DNA of 64,000 nt from Ecdyonurus torrentis. Lineage: Eukaryota > Arthropoda > Insecta > Ephemeroptera > Heptageniidae. The notes under the pieces are model-generated. The model made no database searches, was not told where the DNA came from, and saw nothing but the letters and a program-made list of their open reading frames with translations. Positions 62,650 through 64,000 of the stretch are shown piece by piece. The position numbers and the translations under genes were made by a program. The stretch is taken from contig OX439133.1 in assembly GCA_949318235.1 (NCBI GenBank), positions 24,992,197 to 25,056,196 of the forward strand, written 5' to 3'. The stretch's first letter is position 1; the number at the start of each line of letters is the position of its first letter.

Positions 62650-63000
62650 TCACAGTCATCGCGTTGTCTGAACTGGTTCCCGTTGGATCACCGATGTTGA
62701 GCAACGTCGAGCGTGGTCAATACTTGGATGGGTGAAACCGTACTGGCTGTGCTGCGTGGCTGTGCTGGCAGTTTGACCATTGCTTGCTAACGCGAGTGCT
62801 GTCAAGTCTTGGTTTTCCAAGAGTCAGTGGTCCGGGTTGCACAGATCTGGTAGTCGAGACCAGAAGAGTGTGTTAACGGGTTGTATTGAGCTTGAGGTCT
62901 GGTAAGCCTCAGATAATGGATTAAAGCCCATACTGAAAAGGTTTAATCCTGGCCTACACCGAAAGGTATTATGGCGTCATGATACTTACCTTACCTTAAT
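62650..63000 (+). mobile_element. 5S-rRNA-derived SINE (SINE3-like)
   Basis: Positions about 62675-62740 match the internal half of eukaryotic 5S rRNA, including the promoter block: GGATCACCGATGTTGAGCAA, then GGTCAATACTTGGATGGGTG. The rest is an unrelated body of about 250 bp that ends in short TTACC repeats. The 5' third and 3' end of 5S rRNA are missing or diverged, so this is a 5S-headed SINE rather than a 5S gene. Confidence 0.75.
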
Positions 63001-63435
63001 TTTATTTTAAATATTATATTCAGTTACTTCATATGTATTTCTGCAGTCTCATTATTCTTAAATATTGAATTCTATTGGCATATGAAATAACATGTATGTA
63101 AATATGGGTTTTACATCAACTGAAATCTACATCTGATCACATTGCATGGTAAGAAGCCAATTAATTTTTTTTTTTTTTTAGTTTAAAGGCTGTACATAAT
63201 TATTTGTATTATTCAGTAATATTTATTTTGCTATTAAAAAAATAATTATAATAAATAATAATAATGAAAGATCGAGAATAACGGTATAATATTTTGCTAG
63301 TTTACTGTATGATTAACCCCCATTTATTTAATTTACTAATACTATTCTTAATACAATAGTTTGAATCGACAGGCATCATTCCTATTCCATCCATACATTT
63401 TCTATATCCGTATTGTAACCATAGAATTCTTTTAT

Positions 63436-63774
63436 TTAAGGGTTGTATATAGATGGCTAGTATCTCAAGATCTAAATAGAAAACTTCAAAACTTTATGAT
63501 GACATTTAAAAAGTTAATAGTAGATACCTATGGTAAAATTTTCAAAACCCGTGACCATCAGATAAGAGAGAAAAAACAAAAAATTAACATGTTAATTAAA
63601 ATTAACATGGGCTCTTATGGGACTAAAACTTCAAAATTTAAAATCTAGCATGGTGACCCCCTATTTTATTTATACATTTTTGAAGATTATCCTACTGTAT
63701 TATTGTGCATAATTTTAGTTTGTTTTTTTTCTTTGCAATATTTTAGTCACCCGCAATTCCTGATTTCCCGCCTT
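63436..63774 (-). mobile_element. Family F copy 8
   Basis: TTAAGGGTTGTATATAGATG to CCTGATTTCCCGCCTTA. Confidence 0.75.
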
Positions 63775-64000
63775 ATTCCTCTTTGATAAGACTTTTATAT
63801 AGATAAAACATTATATTATAACCTTAACACAAAACTTTTATGAGTTGACTCACAACCATTATAAACTCTGCCATTGACGAACTTTTTTGAGTTCCTAACA
63901 AAATGTACAAATTATTTACATTTATATTAAAATATTTATAAATAACTAATTTTATTGAAGAATTATATATTTTTTTATACTAAAAAATTTCAATACATAA

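Noticed and set aside
62660..62760. Functional 5S rRNA gene
   Set aside because: Only the middle of 5S is recognisable; the 5' and 3' parts that form helix I are missing.

Overview
The window is eukaryotic nuclear DNA, visibly AT-rich, with GT-AG introns of about 0.5 to 6 kb, very long (TA)n, (GA)n/(TC)n, (TG)n, (AAAGG)n and (AAAT)n arrays, and a dense load of short non-coding inverted-repeat transposons. The two genes are animal genes, and one (the NRF6-like acyltransferase) belongs to a family expanded in arthropods and nematodes. I read it as an invertebrate, probably an arthropod, and I cannot name the species. No bacterial features are present.

Region 1 (1-22.3 kb, + strand): the last twelve exons of a nose-resistant-to-fluoxetine-6 (NRF6) type membrane acyltransferase. 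All splice phases join into one 670-residue frame ending at 21588. The upstream exons (signal peptide and start of the NRF domain) lie before the window. The introns hold most of the exotic repeats: a 2.75 kb head-to-head palindrome (10587-13333), a fold-back element carrying two mirror-image tRNA-like sequences (13421-13955), and an inverted-repeat element with a 56-bp minisatellite inside it (14725-15389).

Region 2 (24.1-39.6 kb, - strand): a complete mitochondrial ornithine aminotransferase (OAT) in seven coding exons, 451 residues, with all the active-site residues I checked. It is convergent with the NRF6-like gene, about 2.5 kb tail to tail. Two ATG-free stretches ending in good splice donors are offered as candidate first exons: a distal one at 61901-61996, with a CRE, nuclear-receptor-like half sites and a TATA-like tract upstream, and an internal one at 36664-36765 that would skip the mitochondrial presequence.

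Region 3 (41.7-48.8 kb): a 7.1 kb LTR retrotransposon with 333-bp LTRs differing at one position by eye, a 4-bp target duplication, a tRNA-Leu-like primer site and about 6.4 kb of internal DNA with no recognisable gag or pol. It is a young non-autonomous (LARD-like) element.

Region 4 (48.8-64 kb): no convincing gene body; repeats, microsatellites, the candidate distal OAT promoter, and a 5S-rRNA-derived SINE (about 62650-63000).

Across the window I recognise about a dozen families of short inverted-repeat elements (called A-H, J-L and so on here), several nested in one another at exact target sites. Several otherwise unrelated families carry the CRE palindrome TGACGTCA. Coordinates of diverged repeat ends are approximate (about 5-15 bp); exon coordinates were phase-checked.
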